From Oscillospiraceae bacterium (GTDB lineage: Bacteria > Bacillota > Clostridia > Oscillospirales > Oscillospiraceae): DNA of 64,000 nucleotides. A program made the position numbers and the translations under genes. Below are positions 20,921-30,029 of the stretch, piece after piece. The DNA lies in NCBI GenBank assembly GCA_017516065.1, contig JAFWDQ010000021.1, forward strand, positions 80,958-144,957, given 5' to 3'. The notes below the pieces were generated by a model. That model made no database searches. It saw only the letters and a list, made by a program, of their open reading frames with translations, and was not told the origin of the DNA. Every line of letters starts with the position of its first letter. Position 1 is the first letter of the stretch.

Positions 20921-21628
20921 ATGGGAAGTCAAATGGTGTTCAGGCGATATGAGCTCAAGTACCTGATGACCCGGCGTCAGCGGGACGCCGTGCTGGCCGC
21001 CATGGAGCCCCGGATGACTCTGGACGAATACGGACGCAGCTCCATCCGCAACGTCTACCTCGACACCCCCGATTTCCGGCTCATCCGGCGGAGTCTGGAA
21101 AAGCCGGTGTATAAGGAGAAGCTCCGGGTCCGCAGCTACGGACGGGCCGGGGCAAACGACAGGGTCTTCGTGGAGCTGAAAAAGAAATACGACGGTGTCG
21201 TCTACAAGCGGCGGCTGGCCCTGCCGCTGATAGAGGCGCAGGCCTGTCTGGCCGGACGGCTGGCCCTCCCCGATACCCAGATCGGCCATGAGATCGCCTA
21301 CGCCCTGGCGTTCTATCGGAATCTGGCCCCGGCCATGTTCCTCTCCTATGAGCGTGAGGCCTACTATGAAAAGGACGGCGGAGATTTCCGGGTGACCTTT
21401 GACGACAGCATCCGCTTCCGGCAGGAGCAGCTGACTCTGGACTCGGATCCCTGCGGCACGCCGCTGCTGGGGCCCGATCAGGTGCTCATGGAGGTGAAGA
21501 CCTCCGGCGGCATCCCCCTGTGGATGGTCCGGGCGCTCTCGGAGCAGAGAGTCTACAAGACCTCCTTCTCCAAATACGGGACCGCATACCGGAGGGTGAT
21601 CTCAGAGCATATGGAAAGGAGCGCGTAA
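20921..21628 (+). CDS. VTC-domain (polyphosphate polymerase-like) protein
   Basis: 235 aa. AGGAAAGGAGG precedes the ATG. The protein has the CYTH/VTC tunnel-fold signature: ERK-type charged strands (RRYELKYLM, KEKLRVRSYG, FVELKKKYDGVVYKR) and a late strand VLMEVKTSGG. Yeast VTC4 uses this fold to polymerise phosphate from ATP; bacterial members next to DUF4956 proteins are often annotated as polyphosphate polymerase domain-containing, but activity is not established here. Three genes follow each other within 20 bases (VTC, DUF4956, lipoprotein), suggesting one membrane-associated system. Confidence 0.9.
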   Translation: MGSQMVFRRYELKYLMTRRQRDAVLAAMEPRMTLDEYGRSSIRNVYLDTPDFRLIRRSLEKPVYKEKLRVRSYGRAGANDRVFVELKKKYDGVVYKRRLALPLIEAQACLAGRLALPDTQIGHEIAYALAFYRNLAPAMFLSYEREAYYEKDGGDFRVTFDDSIRFRQEQLTLDSDPCGTPLLGPDQVLMEVKTSGGIPLWMVRALSEQRVYKTSFSKYGTAYRRVISEHMERSA

Positions 21629-21630
21629 CG

Positions 21631-22329
21631 ATGGTCAATACGATACTCGGCAGTGTATTCAACACCGTCACCGGCGGCGGCATTACCCCGGCCGTCTTCC
21701 TGCTGTGTGTGGCGGTCTCCCTGGTCATCGGTCTGATCCTCTGCGGTCTGACCCTGCGCAGCGCCAACTGCAGCAGGAGCTTCGCCGTCACGCTGGCCAT
21801 CCTCCCCGCCGTGGTCTGCGTGGTCATCATGATGGTCAACGGCAATATCGGTGCCGGCGTGGCCGTGGCGGGGGCCTTCAGTCTGGTCCGCTTCCGCTCC
21901 GCCCCCGGCTCCGCCCGGGAGATCGGCACCCTCTTCGTGGCCATGGGCGCCGGGCTCGTCGCCGGTATGGGCTATCTGGGCTATGCCGTGCTCTTTACCG
22001 TGATCCTCGGCTGTATCATCCTGCTCTACGGCCGTCTGCGGCTGGGCGAGGGAAAAAACGGCCAGCGGGACAAGACCCTTCGCATCACCATCCCGGAGGA
22101 TCTGGACTACACCGGCGTATTCGACGCCGTCATGGAGCGGTACACCCTGCGCCATGACCTGAAGAAGGTCAAGACGACCAATATGGGCAGTCTGATCAGG
22201 CTGACCTATGACCTGACTCTGCGGGACCCCGCTCAGGAGAAGGCGTTCCTCGACGAGCTGCGCTGCCGCAACGGCAATCTGGAGATCTCCATCTCCCGGC
22301 AGGAGACGGCGGCCGCCTCGGGGCTGTAA
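21631..22329 (+). CDS. DUF4956-family membrane protein
   Basis: 232 aa, ATG at 21631 two bases after the VTC stop, with AAAGGAG ahead; a longer reading into the VTC gene is rejected. Three to four hydrophobic helices cover residues about 15-145, including NGNIGAGVAVAGAFSLVRFR, a stretch typical of the family. A soluble C-terminal domain of about 80 residues follows. DUF4956 proteins commonly pair with VTC-domain proteins. A role as membrane partner or channel is plausible but unproven. Confidence 0.88.
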   Translation: MVNTILGSVFNTVTGGGITPAVFLLCVAVSLVIGLILCGLTLRSANCSRSFAVTLAILPAVVCVVIMMVNGNIGAGVAVAGAFSLVRFRSAPGSAREIGTLFVAMGAGLVAGMGYLGYAVLFTVILGCIILLYGRLRLGEGKNGQRDKTLRITIPEDLDYTGVFDAVMERYTLRHDLKKVKTTNMGSLIRLTYDLTLRDPAQEKAFLDELRCRNGNLEISISRQETAAASGL

Positions 22330-22346
22330 CGGAAAGGAGAAAAAAT

Positions 22347-23819
22347 ATGATCGGTATGAAAGTCTTATCCATCCTCATAAGCACGGCTATGCTGACCGGC
22401 TGCGGCGCCGCCGCCGGGGCCGGCGGCGGCACGGAGGCGCAGGCCTCCGTCGTCCAGCCGGAGGAGGTCGCCGCATCGGCCCTGTCCGATATCGCGAACA
22501 CGGACGACATGTTCAGCAGCCGGGATCTGGACCCCGGCTATGACGAAAGTCAGGCGATATCAATCCAACTGACCGGCGGCACCGCCGTATGCGACTCCGA
22601 CGCCGTCACCGTCGACGGCGGCACCGTCACTGTTACCGCGGCGGGAACCTATGTCCTCTCCGGCACCCTGACGGACGGCCAGATCGTCGTCCGGGCCGGC
22701 GAGGCAGACAAGGTCCAGCTGGTCCTGAACGGCGTGGATATCACCTGCTCCGACTCCGCCGCTATCTATGCGCTTGAGGCCGACAAGGTCTTCCTCACCC
22801 TGGCCGACGGCACGGAGAACAGCCTGACAAACGGCGGGACCTATGCCGCCATTGATGAGAACAACATCGACGCCGTGATCTTCGCCAAGACGGACCTGAC
22901 CCTCAACGGAACCGGCAGTCTCACCGTCAGCGCCGCCGCGGGCCACGGCATCGTCTGCAAGGACGATCTTGTCATCGCCGGCGGAACCTGTACCATCGAC
23001 GCCGCCAGCCACGGCATTGAGGGCAAGGACAGCGTCCGCATCGCAGGCGGGACGCTTGTCATCACTGCCGGCAAGGACGGCATCCACGCAGAGAACGACG
23101 ACGACGCCGAGGCGGGCTGGCTGTATATCCTGGACGGCAGCCTCACCATTCACGCCGGGGACGACGCCATCCACTCGGGCAGCGACGTGGTCATCCGGGG
23201 CGGCAGCTTCGACATTCCTTCCTGCTGCGAGGGCGTGGAGGGCCGATCCGTCACCATCGACGGCGGGACGCTGAATATCGTCTCCTCCGACGACGGCATC
23301 AACGCCGCCGGGAGCACCGACAGCTCCGACTTTACGGCAGGCGGCGGCGACTTCGCCTACAGCGCGGCGTGCTCCGTGGTCGTGAGCGGCGGCAGCATCA
23401 CCATCATGTCCCAGGGCGACTGCATCGACGCCAACGGCGACATCACCGTCAACGGCGGCACCCTGGAGCTCACCTGCGGCGGCAACGGCAATACGGCCCT
23501 GGACTGCAACGGCGCCTATACCAACAACGGCGGGACCGTCACCACCAACGACGGTTCCGAGTCCGGCATGGGGATGGGCGGTCCCATGGGCGGGCAGATG
23601 GGCGGCATGGCTCCCGGCGGCGGGCAGATGGGCGGCATGGCTCCCGGCGGCGGGCAGGTTGGCGGCATGGCTCCCGGCGGTGGGCAGATGGGCGGCACGC
23701 CTCCCGGCGGCGGGCAGGTGGGCGGCATGGCTCCCGGCGGCGGGCAGATGGGCGGCACGCCTCCCGGCGGCGGCCGCCCCGATATGAGAAGCACCGACAG
23801 TTCGGCAGCAGCGGCGTAA
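22347..23819 (+). CDS. Beta-helical carbohydrate-binding-domain lipoprotein with Gly-rich tail
   Basis: 490 aa. AAAGGAG precedes the ATG at 22347. The signal ends in the lipobox LTGC (Cys19), so the mature protein should be anchored on the outer membrane face. Residues about 70-400 are repeated beta strands with recurring GGT(V/L)x(I/V) and DGIxA, a parallel beta-helix similar to the carbohydrate-binding-domain (DUF4353) proteins found beside VTC/DUF4956 genes. The C-terminal 75 residues are a low-complexity tail of 10-residue repeats (QMGGMAPGGG). Last gene of the VTC operon, followed by a strong terminator. Confidence 0.88.
   Translation: MIGMKVLSILISTAMLTGCGAAAGAGGGTEAQASVVQPEEVAASALSDIANTDDMFSSRDLDPGYDESQAISIQLTGGTAVCDSDAVTVDGGTVTVTAAGTYVLSGTLTDGQIVVRAGEADKVQLVLNGVDITCSDSAAIYALEADKVFLTLADGTENSLTNGGTYAAIDENNIDAVIFAKTDLTLNGTGSLTVSAAAGHGIVCKDDLVIAGGTCTIDAASHGIEGKDSVRIAGGTLVITAGKDGIHAENDDDAEAGWLYILDGSLTIHAGDDAIHSGSDVVIRGGSFDIPSCCEGVEGRSVTIDGGTLNIVSSDDGINAAGSTDSSDFTAGGGDFAYSAACSVVVSGGSITIMSQGDCIDANGDITVNGGTLELTCGGNGNTALDCNGAYTNNGGTVTTNDGSESGMGMGGPMGGQMGGMAPGGGQMGGMAPGGGQVGGMAPGGGQMGGTPPGGGQVGGMAPGGGQMGGTPPGGGRPDMRSTDSSAAAA
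23595..23774 (+). repeat. Six 30-bp tandem repeats encoding a Gly/Met/Pro tail
   Basis: Six in-frame 30-base units give (QMGGMAPGGG)-type decapeptides with M/V and MA/TP variation. The count could change by slippage without shifting the frame. Confidence 0.92.
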
Positions 23820-23841
23820 CACCGCAGTCCTTTGAGCATCA

Positions 23842-23886
23842 CCCGGGCGCGCCGGAGATTTCTCTCTCCGGCGTGCCCGGGTTTTT
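23842..23886 (+). terminator. Intrinsic terminator of the VTC operon
   Basis: A 16-bp GC-rich stem (23842-23857 with 23866-23881, one G-U), eight-base loop, then TTTTT at 23882-23886. Confidence 0.93.
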
Positions 23887-23936
23887 CATGGGAAAGTTTT
23901 CTCCCTGTTTTTTGGCTTCCCCTCTCCGGATGTTTG

Positions 23937-23945
23937 TGGTATAAT
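23937..23945 (+). promoter_or_regulatory. Extended -10 promoter of uvrB
   Basis: TGGTATAAT at 23937-23945, about 60 bases before the uvrB ATG. No LexA-type CGAAC dyad was noticed nearby. Confidence 0.6.
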
Positions 23946-24006
23946 AGTATGATACCGCACGACACGACACGCGCAGCTCCGCGCTGCGGCCGGGAGGGCA
24001 GTTTTT

Positions 24007-25965
24007 ATGGAATTCAAATTGCAGGCGCCCTATACGCCCACAGGGGACCAGCCGGAGGCCATCGAAAAGCTGACGGCCGGCGTGGAGGCCGGACTGGATG
24101 AGCAGGTGCTGCTGGGCGTCACCGGCTCCGGCAAGACCTTCACCATGGCCAATATCATCGCCCGGACGGGACGTCCCACGCTGGTGCTGGCCCACAACAA
24201 GACTCTCGCCGCCCAGCTTTGCGCGGAGTTCCGGGCCTTCTTCCCGGAAAACGCCGTGGAGTACTTCGTGTCCTACTACGACTACTATCAGCCGGAGGCG
24301 TATATCCCCCACACGGATACCTTTATCGAAAAGGACGCCTCCATCAACGACGAGATCGAGCGGCTCCGCCACAGCGCCACCACCGCCCTCTTTGAACGGC
24401 GGGACGTCATCGTGGTGGCCTCCGTGTCCTGTATCTACGGTCTGGGCGACCCCATCGACTACGCCAATCTGGTGGTCTCTCTGCGTCCGGGCCAGACCAG
24501 AAACCGGGACGACCTGCTGAAAAAGCTGGTGGAGATCCGCTATGAACGCAACGACGTGGCCTTTGAGCGGAACACCTTCCGGGTCCGGGGCGACACTGTG
24601 GAGATCTTCCCCGCCTACGCCAGAGACCACGCCATCCGGGTGGAGTTCTTCGGCGACGAGGTGGACCGGATCAGCGAGATCAACGTGGTCACCGGCACGC
24701 CCACCCGCATTTTGGGCCACGCCGCCATCTACCCCGCCAGTCATTACGTCACAACACCGGAGAAGATGGAGCGGGCCATCTCCGTCATCCAGACCGAGCT
24801 GGAGGACCGGCTGCGGTTTTTCGAGGCGGAGGAAAAGGCCGTGGAGGCCCAGCGGCTCCGGCAGCGGACCCTCTATGACATTGAGATGATGCGGGAGCTG
24901 GGCTACTGCACCGGCATCGAGAATTACTCCCGGATCATCTCCGGCCGGGCGCCCGGCTCGCCGCCCATGACCCTGCTGGACTACTTCCCGAAGGATTTTC
25001 TCCTGTTCGTGGACGAATCCCACGTAACGCTGCCCCAGGTCCGGGCCATGTACGCCGGGGACCGGGCCAGAAAGCAGGCTCTGGTGGACTACGGCTTCCG
25101 GCTCCCCTGCGCTTTCGACAATCGTCCGTTGAATTTTGATGAGTTCAACGAGAAGCTCAATCAGGTCATCTATGTCTCCGCCACCCCCGCCCCCTATGAG
25201 CGGGAACGGGCGGAACAGATCGTGGAACAGGTCATCCGACCCACGGGCCTGCCGGACCCCGCCGTGGAGGTCCGCCCGGTGGAGGGCCAGATCGACGACC
25301 TGATGGCGGAGATCCAGCTCCGGACCGCCCGGAAGGAGCGGGTGCTGGTGACCACGCTGACCAAAAAGATGGCGGAGGATCTCACCGCATATCTCCGGGG
25401 CAACGGCGTCCGGGTGCGGTATATGCACCACGACATCGACGCCATCGAGCGGATGCAGATCATCCGGGACCTTCGCGCCGGCGTTTTCGACGTGCTGGTG
25501 GGCATCAATCTGCTCCGGGAGGGTCTGGATCTGCCGGAGGTGTCTCTGGTGGCGATCCTGGACGCGGACAAGGAGGGCTTCCTCCGCAGTGAGACCAGCC
25601 TGATCCAGACCATCGGCCGGGCCGCCCGGAACGCCGACGGCCGGGTCATCCTCTACGCCGACGCCCGTACCCCGTCCATGGAGGCCGCCATCTCCGAGAC
25701 GGAGCGCCGCCGGGCCATCCAGATCGCCTACAACGAGGCCCACGGCATCGTTCCGAAGACCATCGTCAAGGACGTGCGGGAGCTTATCGAGATCTCCCAG
25801 GCCGCGGAGGAGGAGGTCCCCGCCGATCTGTCCCTGCTGACAAAAAAGGAGCGGGAGGCCATGATCGCCAAGCTGGAAAAGGAGATGCAGGCCGCCGCAA
25901 AGCTGCTGGAATTCGAGCTTGCCGCCGCGCTGCGGGATCAGATCATCCTGCTGCGGGGCAAGTGA
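24007..25965 (+). CDS. uvrB: UvrABC excinuclease subunit B
   Basis: 652 aa, normal for UvrB, the damage-verifying helicase of nucleotide excision repair. The start [19 protein letters not shown] is typical. Walker A GVTGSGKT lies at about 36-43, the beta-hairpin region carries [13 protein letters not shown], helicase motifs include LFVDESH, and motif VI is QTIGRAARN. The C-terminal UVR domain (residues about 615-650), which contacts UvrC, is present. It is followed after 19 bases by a metallopeptidase gene and then uvrA. Confidence 0.99.
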   Translation: MEFKLQAPYTPTGDQPEAIEKLTAGVEAGLDEQVLLGVTGSGKTFTMANIIARTGRPTLVLAHNKTLAAQLCAEFRAFFPENAVEYFVSYYDYYQPEAYIPHTDTFIEKDASINDEIERLRHSATTALFERRDVIVVASVSCIYGLGDPIDYANLVVSLRPGQTRNRDDLLKKLVEIRYERNDVAFERNTFRVRGDTVEIFPAYARDHAIRVEFFGDEVDRISEINVVTGTPTRILGHAAIYPASHYVTTPEKMERAISVIQTELEDRLRFFEAEEKAVEAQRLRQRTLYDIEMMRELGYCTGIENYSRIISGRAPGSPPMTLLDYFPKDFLLFVDESHVTLPQVRAMYAGDRARKQALVDYGFRLPCAFDNRPLNFDEFNEKLNQVIYVSATPAPYERERAEQIVEQVIRPTGLPDPAVEVRPVEGQIDDLMAEIQLRTARKERVLVTTLTKKMAEDLTAYLRGNGVRVRYMHHDIDAIERMQIIRDLRAGVFDVLVGINLLREGLDLPEVSLVAILDADKEGFLRSETSLIQTIGRAARNADGRVILYADARTPSMEAAISETERRRAIQIAYNEAHGIVPKTIVKDVRELIEISQAAEEEVPADLSLLTKKEREAMIAKLEKEMQAAAKLLEFELAAALRDQIILLRGK

Positions 25966-25984
25966 CCGGAAGGAGGAACCGACT

Positions 25985-26416
25985 GTGCTGCTGTCCATCG
26001 ACGAGGTGGGCGATCTGCTGGACGAGATCGCCGAAACCATACCGGAGGCGCTGTTTCAGGGCCTCACCGGCGGCGTGATCCTCCAGGAGGAGGCCCTGCC
26101 GGATCCCCAGCCCAACGCCGAGGACCTGTTCATCCTGGGAGAATACTGCCACGATATGCTGGGCCGCTACATCAACCTCTACTACGGCTCCTTCGCGGCG
26201 CTGTACCGGGACGCGCCTGTGCGGGTGTGGGAGCGGGAGCTGCGGACTACGCTGCTCCACGAGCTGACCCACCACGTCGAGTCCCTGGCCGGCGTCCGGG
26301 ATCTGGAGGTCAAGGATGAGATCGAGATGGAGCTGTTCCGCAGCGGCGAGGATCCCTATCCCGACGATGAGGATTACAGCGACTGGGATACGCCGGAGGA
26401 TGAGGAAGAGAAATGA
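25985..26416 (+). CDS. Zincin-type metallopeptidase family protein
   Basis: 143 aa from GTG at 25985, chosen because AGGAGG at 25971-25976 is ideally spaced and the upstream frame lies inside uvrB. The HExxH zinc site is HELTH (His92, Glu93, His96), followed by an acidic tail. The length and motif fit the small DUF1025/PF06262 metallopeptidase family, whose substrates are not known. It is sandwiched between uvrB and uvrA and probably co-transcribed with uvrB; that placement alone does not prove a repair role. Confidence 0.88.
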   Translation: MLLSIDEVGDLLDEIAETIPEALFQGLTGGVILQEEALPDPQPNAEDLFILGEYCHDMLGRYINLYYGSFAALYRDAPVRVWERELRTTLLHELTHHVESLAGVRDLEVKDEIEMELFRSGEDPYPDDEDYSDWDTPEDEEEK

Positions 26417-26433
26417 TCCCCCCGGCGCCGGTT

Positions 26434-26465
26434 GTTAACATAATTCTATTTTAGTTTACATAATT
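26434..26465 (+). repeat. Two near-identical AT-rich 12-mers before uvrA
   Basis: GTTAACATAATT (26434-26445) and GTTTACATAATT (26454-26465) lie 20 bases apart just before the uvrA ribosome binding site. The extended 14-mer TAGTTTACATAATT recurs exactly before nth (46799-46812). Confidence 0.6.
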
Positions 26466-26478
26466 AAGGAGCCAGAGC

Positions 26479-29310
26479 ATGCAGGATAGTATCGTCATTC
26501 GGGGCGCGCGGGCCCATAACCTGAAAAACATCAGTGTGGATATCCCCCGGGACAAGCTGGTGGTCATTACGGGGCTGTCCGGCTCCGGCAAGTCCAGTCT
26601 GGCTTTCGATACCATCTACGCCGAGGGACAGCGCCGGTATGTGGAGTCGCTGTCCTCCTATGCCCGGCAGTTTCTGGGCCAGATGGAAAAGCCCGACGTG
26701 GACTTTATCGGGGGCCTCTCCCCTGCCATCTCCATCGATCAGAAGACCACCAGCAAGAATCCCCGGTCCACCGTGGGCACCGTTACGGAGATCTACGACT
26801 ATCTCCGGCTGCTGTGGGCCCGGGTGGGCGTGCCTCACTGCCCCAAGTGCGGCAGGGAGATCCGCCAGCAGACGGCGGACCAGATCGTGGATCAGGTCCT
26901 GGCTCTGCCGGAGGGCAGCCGCATCCTGATCCTGGCACCGGTGATCCGGACCCGGAAGGGCGAGTACGCCAAGGTCTTCGAGGACGCCCGGAAGTCCGGC
27001 TACGTCCGTTGCCGGGTGGACGGCAGTCTCTATGAGCTCACCGAGGAGATCAAGCTGGACAAAAACAAAAAACACGACATCGAGATCGTGGTGGATCGGC
27101 TCATCATCCGTCCGGACCTGGGCCGCCGCCTTACCGACAGCGTGGAGACTGCCGCCGCCCTGACCGGCGGGCTGGTGATCGTTCACGTCATGGGGGACGA
27201 GCCCCGGGATATCCTGTTTTCACAGAACTACGCCTGCGAGGACTGCGGCGTCTCCATCGAAGAGCTGACACCCCGTATGTTCTCCTTCAACAATCCCTAC
27301 GGCGCCTGTCCCGTCTGCACGGGGCTGGGCAGCCAGCTGAAGGCGGATCCCGACCTGATCATCCCCAACCGGGAGCTGTCCATTCTGGAGGGAGCCATCA
27401 CCGCCTCGGGCTGGAACAACATCCGGGGCGACGGCATCGCCCGGATGTATTTTGACGCTCTGGCCGCAACCTATCATTTCAAGCTGGATACCCCCGTCTC
27501 GGACCTGCCGGACGCCGTGATGCAGGTCATCCTCTACGGCACCGACGGGAAAAAGCTGGAGCTCCACTATGATCAGGTCCGGGGCCAGGGCACCCTGTAC
27601 CAGCCATTTGAGGGCATCGTTCACAATCTGGAACGGCGCTACCGGGAGACCCAGAGCGACGCCATGCGCCGGGAGCTGGAAAACTGCATGAGCAACTGCA
27701 CTTGTCCCCGGTGTCACGGACAGCGGCTGCGGCCGGAGAGTCTGGCCGTCACCGTGGGGGATATCAGCATCCACGCCTTTACGGAGCTGTCCGTTACGGA
27801 GGCTCTGGCGTTTCTGGACACCCTCTCCCTGACCGGTCAGCGGGCCGTGATCGCCGCCGGCATCCTCAAGGAGATCCGGGAGCGGCTGGGCTTCCTCCGG
27901 TCCGTGGGACTGGAGTATCTGACCCTGTCCCGGGCCGCCGGCACGCTCTCCGGCGGCGAGAGCCAGCGGATCCGGCTGGCCACCCAGATCGGCTCCTCCC
28001 TGATGGGCGTGCTGTATATCCTCGACGAGCCCTCCATCGGCCTGCATCAGCGGGACAACGCCATGCTGCTGGATACCCTGCGCCGGCTCCGGGATCTGGG
28101 CAACAGTCTGCTGGTGGTGGAGCACGACGAGGAAACGATGCGCTCCGCCGATTATCTCATCGACGTGGGCCCCGGCGCCGGCGTCCACGGGGGACAGATC
28201 GTCGCCGCCGGCACGGCGGAGGATCTCATGGCCGTGCCGGAATCTCTCACCGGCCAGTATCTCTCGGGGAAAAAACAGATCCCGGTCCCGGCGGTCCGTC
28301 GGCCCGGCAACGGCCATTTTCTCACCGTCCGGGGAGCTGCGGAGAATAATCTGAAGCACATCGACGTGTCTCTGCCTCTGGGCACCTTCATCTGCGTCAC
28401 CGGCGTGTCCGGCTCCGGGAAGTCCAGTCTCGTCAACGAGATCATCTTCAAGCAGCTGGGCAGCCGCCTCAACCGCATGAAGGTCCGGCCCGGCCGCCAC
28501 GACGGCATGGAGGGACTGGAATATCTGGACAAGGTCATCGGCATCGATCAGAGCCCCATCGGCCGCACGCCCCGGTCCAATCCCGCCACCTATACCGGCG
28601 TGTTCGGGGATATCCGAAACCTGTTCGCCTCCACACCGGACGCCAAAGCCCGGGGCTACGGCGCCAACCGCTTCTCCTTCAACGTCCGGGGCGGCCGGTG
28701 CGAGGCCTGTACCGGCGACGGCCTGCTGAAGATCGAGATGCACTTTTTGCCGGATATCTACGTCCCCTGCGAGGTCTGCCACGGCCGCCGCTACAACCGG
28801 GAGACCCTGGAGGTCCGCTATAAGGGGAAAAATATCCACGACGTGCTGGAGATGACCGTGGATGAGGCCGTCCCCTTCTTTTCCGCCTTCCCCGCCCTGA
28901 ACCGGAAGCTGGAGACCCTGCAGGATGTGGGCCTGGGCTATATCAAGCTCGGCCAGTCCTCCACCACACTCTCCGGCGGCGAGGCCCAGCGGGTCAAGCT
29001 GGCCACGGAGCTGTCCAAACGCTCCACCGGCCGGACCGTCTATATCCTCGACGAGCCCACCACAGGACTCCACGCCGACGACGTGGCCCGGCTCATCGCC
29101 GTGCTGGAGCGTCTCACCGACGCCGGCAACACCGTCATCGTCATCGAGCACAATCTGGACGTGATCAAGACCGCCGACTATGTGGTGGATCTGGGTCCCG
29201 AGGGCGGCGTCGGCGGCGGCAATCTCGTCTGCTGCGGCACCCCGGAGCAGGTGGCCGCCTGCGAGGCGTCCTATACCGGGCAGTACCTGAAAAAAGTGCT
29301 GGAAGTGTGA
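26479..29310 (+). CDS. uvrA: UvrABC excinuclease subunit A
   Basis: 943 aa, normal for UvrA, the damage-sensing ABC ATPase of nucleotide excision repair. AAGGAG (26466-26471) precedes the ATG. Two ABC units are present: first Walker [10 protein letters not shown], zinc-binding CPKC, signature [16 protein letters not shown]; second Walker [10 protein letters not shown], zinc CEAC/CEVC pairs, signature [17 protein letters not shown]. Asp-Glu Walker B is [10 protein letters not shown] and LDEPTTGLH. All cysteines of the zinc fingers are present. Confidence 0.99.
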   Translation: MQDSIVIRGARAHNLKNISVDIPRDKLVVITGLSGSGKSSLAFDTIYAEGQRRYVESLSSYARQFLGQMEKPDVDFIGGLSPAISIDQKTTSKNPRSTVGTVTEIYDYLRLLWARVGVPHCPKCGREIRQQTADQIVDQVLALPEGSRILILAPVIRTRKGEYAKVFEDARKSGYVRCRVDGSLYELTEEIKLDKNKKHDIEIVVDRLIIRPDLGRRLTDSVETAAALTGGLVIVHVMGDEPRDILFSQNYACEDCGVSIEELTPRMFSFNNPYGACPVCTGLGSQLKADPDLIIPNRELSILEGAITASGWNNIRGDGIARMYFDALAATYHFKLDTPVSDLPDAVMQVILYGTDGKKLELHYDQVRGQGTLYQPFEGIVHNLERRYRETQSDAMRRELENCMSNCTCPRCHGQRLRPESLAVTVGDISIHAFTELSVTEALAFLDTLSLTGQRAVIAAGILKEIRERLGFLRSVGLEYLTLSRAAGTLSGGESQRIRLATQIGSSLMGVLYILDEPSIGLHQRDNAMLLDTLRRLRDLGNSLLVVEHDEETMRSADYLIDVGPGAGVHGGQIVAAGTAEDLMAVPESLTGQYLSGKKQIPVPAVRRPGNGHFLTVRGAAENNLKHIDVSLPLGTFICVTGVSGSGKSSLVNEIIFKQLGSRLNRMKVRPGRHDGMEGLEYLDKVIGIDQSPIGRTPRSNPATYTGVFGDIRNLFASTPDAKARGYGANRFSFNVRGGRCEACTGDGLLKIEMHFLPDIYVPCEVCHGRRYNRETLEVRYKGKNIHDVLEMTVDEAVPFFSAFPALNRKLETLQDVGLGYIKLGQSSTTLSGGEAQRVKLATELSKRSTGRTVYILDEPTTGLHADDVARLIAVLERLTDAGNTVIVIEHNLDVIKTADYVVDLGPEGGVGGGNLVCCGTPEQVAACEASYTGQYLKKVLEV

Positions 29311-29328
29311 GACGTGCTGAAAAAGCAC

Positions 29329-29357
29329 TTGACAAATATGCCGCGTCGTGGTAATAT
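29329..29357 (+). promoter_or_regulatory. Promoter of the ECF transporter gene
   Basis: TTGACA (29329-29334), 17 bases, TAATAT (29352-29357). The leader is under 50 bases, too short for any of the known vitamin riboswitches. Confidence 0.75.
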
Positions 29358-29408
29358 CCATTAAGCCTATGTATTATATAGGGATTTATGGTCGGGATGT
29401 GGTGTTTT

Positions 29409-29936
29409 ATGAGAAGAAAGCCCTCTGCAAAATCATTGGCGGTAAAAGCGCTCTGTGTTGCGATCGTATTCCTTGCGACCACGGTGCTGCAGATCCCCAT
29501 TCCTCTCGGATACGCCAATCTCGGCACCGCGGTCATCCTGATCCTGGCGGTCTTCTGGGGACCGGAGGTCGGTCTGGTGGCGGGCGGTCTCGGCTCGGCG
29601 CTGGCGGATCTGGTCCTGGCCCCCATGTGGGCTCTGCCGACCCTGCTGGTCAAGGCGGTCATGGGGCTCCTCTGCGGCGTCATCGCCGGAAAGACCTCCG
29701 CACAGAAGCATCGCACGAAACAGCTCAGAACGTTTCTGGCCTGCATCGTCGCCGCTGTGGAGATGATCGTGGGGTATTTCATCGGCGGGTCCATTCTCTA
29801 CGGCTCTGTCGCCACCGGCGCGCTGCAGATACCCGGTCTTGCCATAGAGTGCGGCGTCGGGATCGTCGTTTTTTACCTGGTGGGCAGAGTCATAGAGCGC
29901 AGCGGCCTCATGGAGCGGATCAAAAGATCGGATTGA
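29409..29936 (+). CDS. ECF transporter S component (substrate unknown)
   Basis: About 175 aa (MRRKPSAKSL start at 29409; a start at 29388 seven codons earlier is also possible, and neither has a strong ribosome binding site). About five hydrophobic helices are seen. The segment ANLGTAVILILAVFWGPE and GGLGSALADLV match the substrate-binding subunits of energy-coupling-factor vitamin transporters. The ATPase and T component are not in the window, as expected for group II ECF systems with a shared module. Which vitamin or cofactor it binds cannot be told from the sequence. Confidence 0.85.
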   Translation: MRRKPSAKSLAVKALCVAIVFLATTVLQIPIPLGYANLGTAVILILAVFWGPEVGLVAGGLGSALADLVLAPMWALPTLLVKAVMGLLCGVIAGKTSAQKHRTKQLRTFLACIVAAVEMIVGYFIGGSILYGSVATGALQIPGLAIECGVGIVVFYLVGRVIERSGLMERIKRSD

Positions 29937-30029
29937 CACGATCATCACAAATACTGCCTGCCTGCGCGCATAATTTCCTCCTGCGGACAAACACTATTTC
30001 CACCACACCTGTCTGAAGGAGGAATCCGT

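Noticed and set aside
26452..26465. Complete dif (XerC/XerD) site
   Set aside because: Only one XerD-like half is present; the other half and a proper six-base centre are missing, so a true dif cannot be claimed.
29358..29408. Vitamin riboswitch before the ECF transporter
   Set aside because: Fewer than 50 bases lie between promoter and start and no conserved aptamer blocks are visible.
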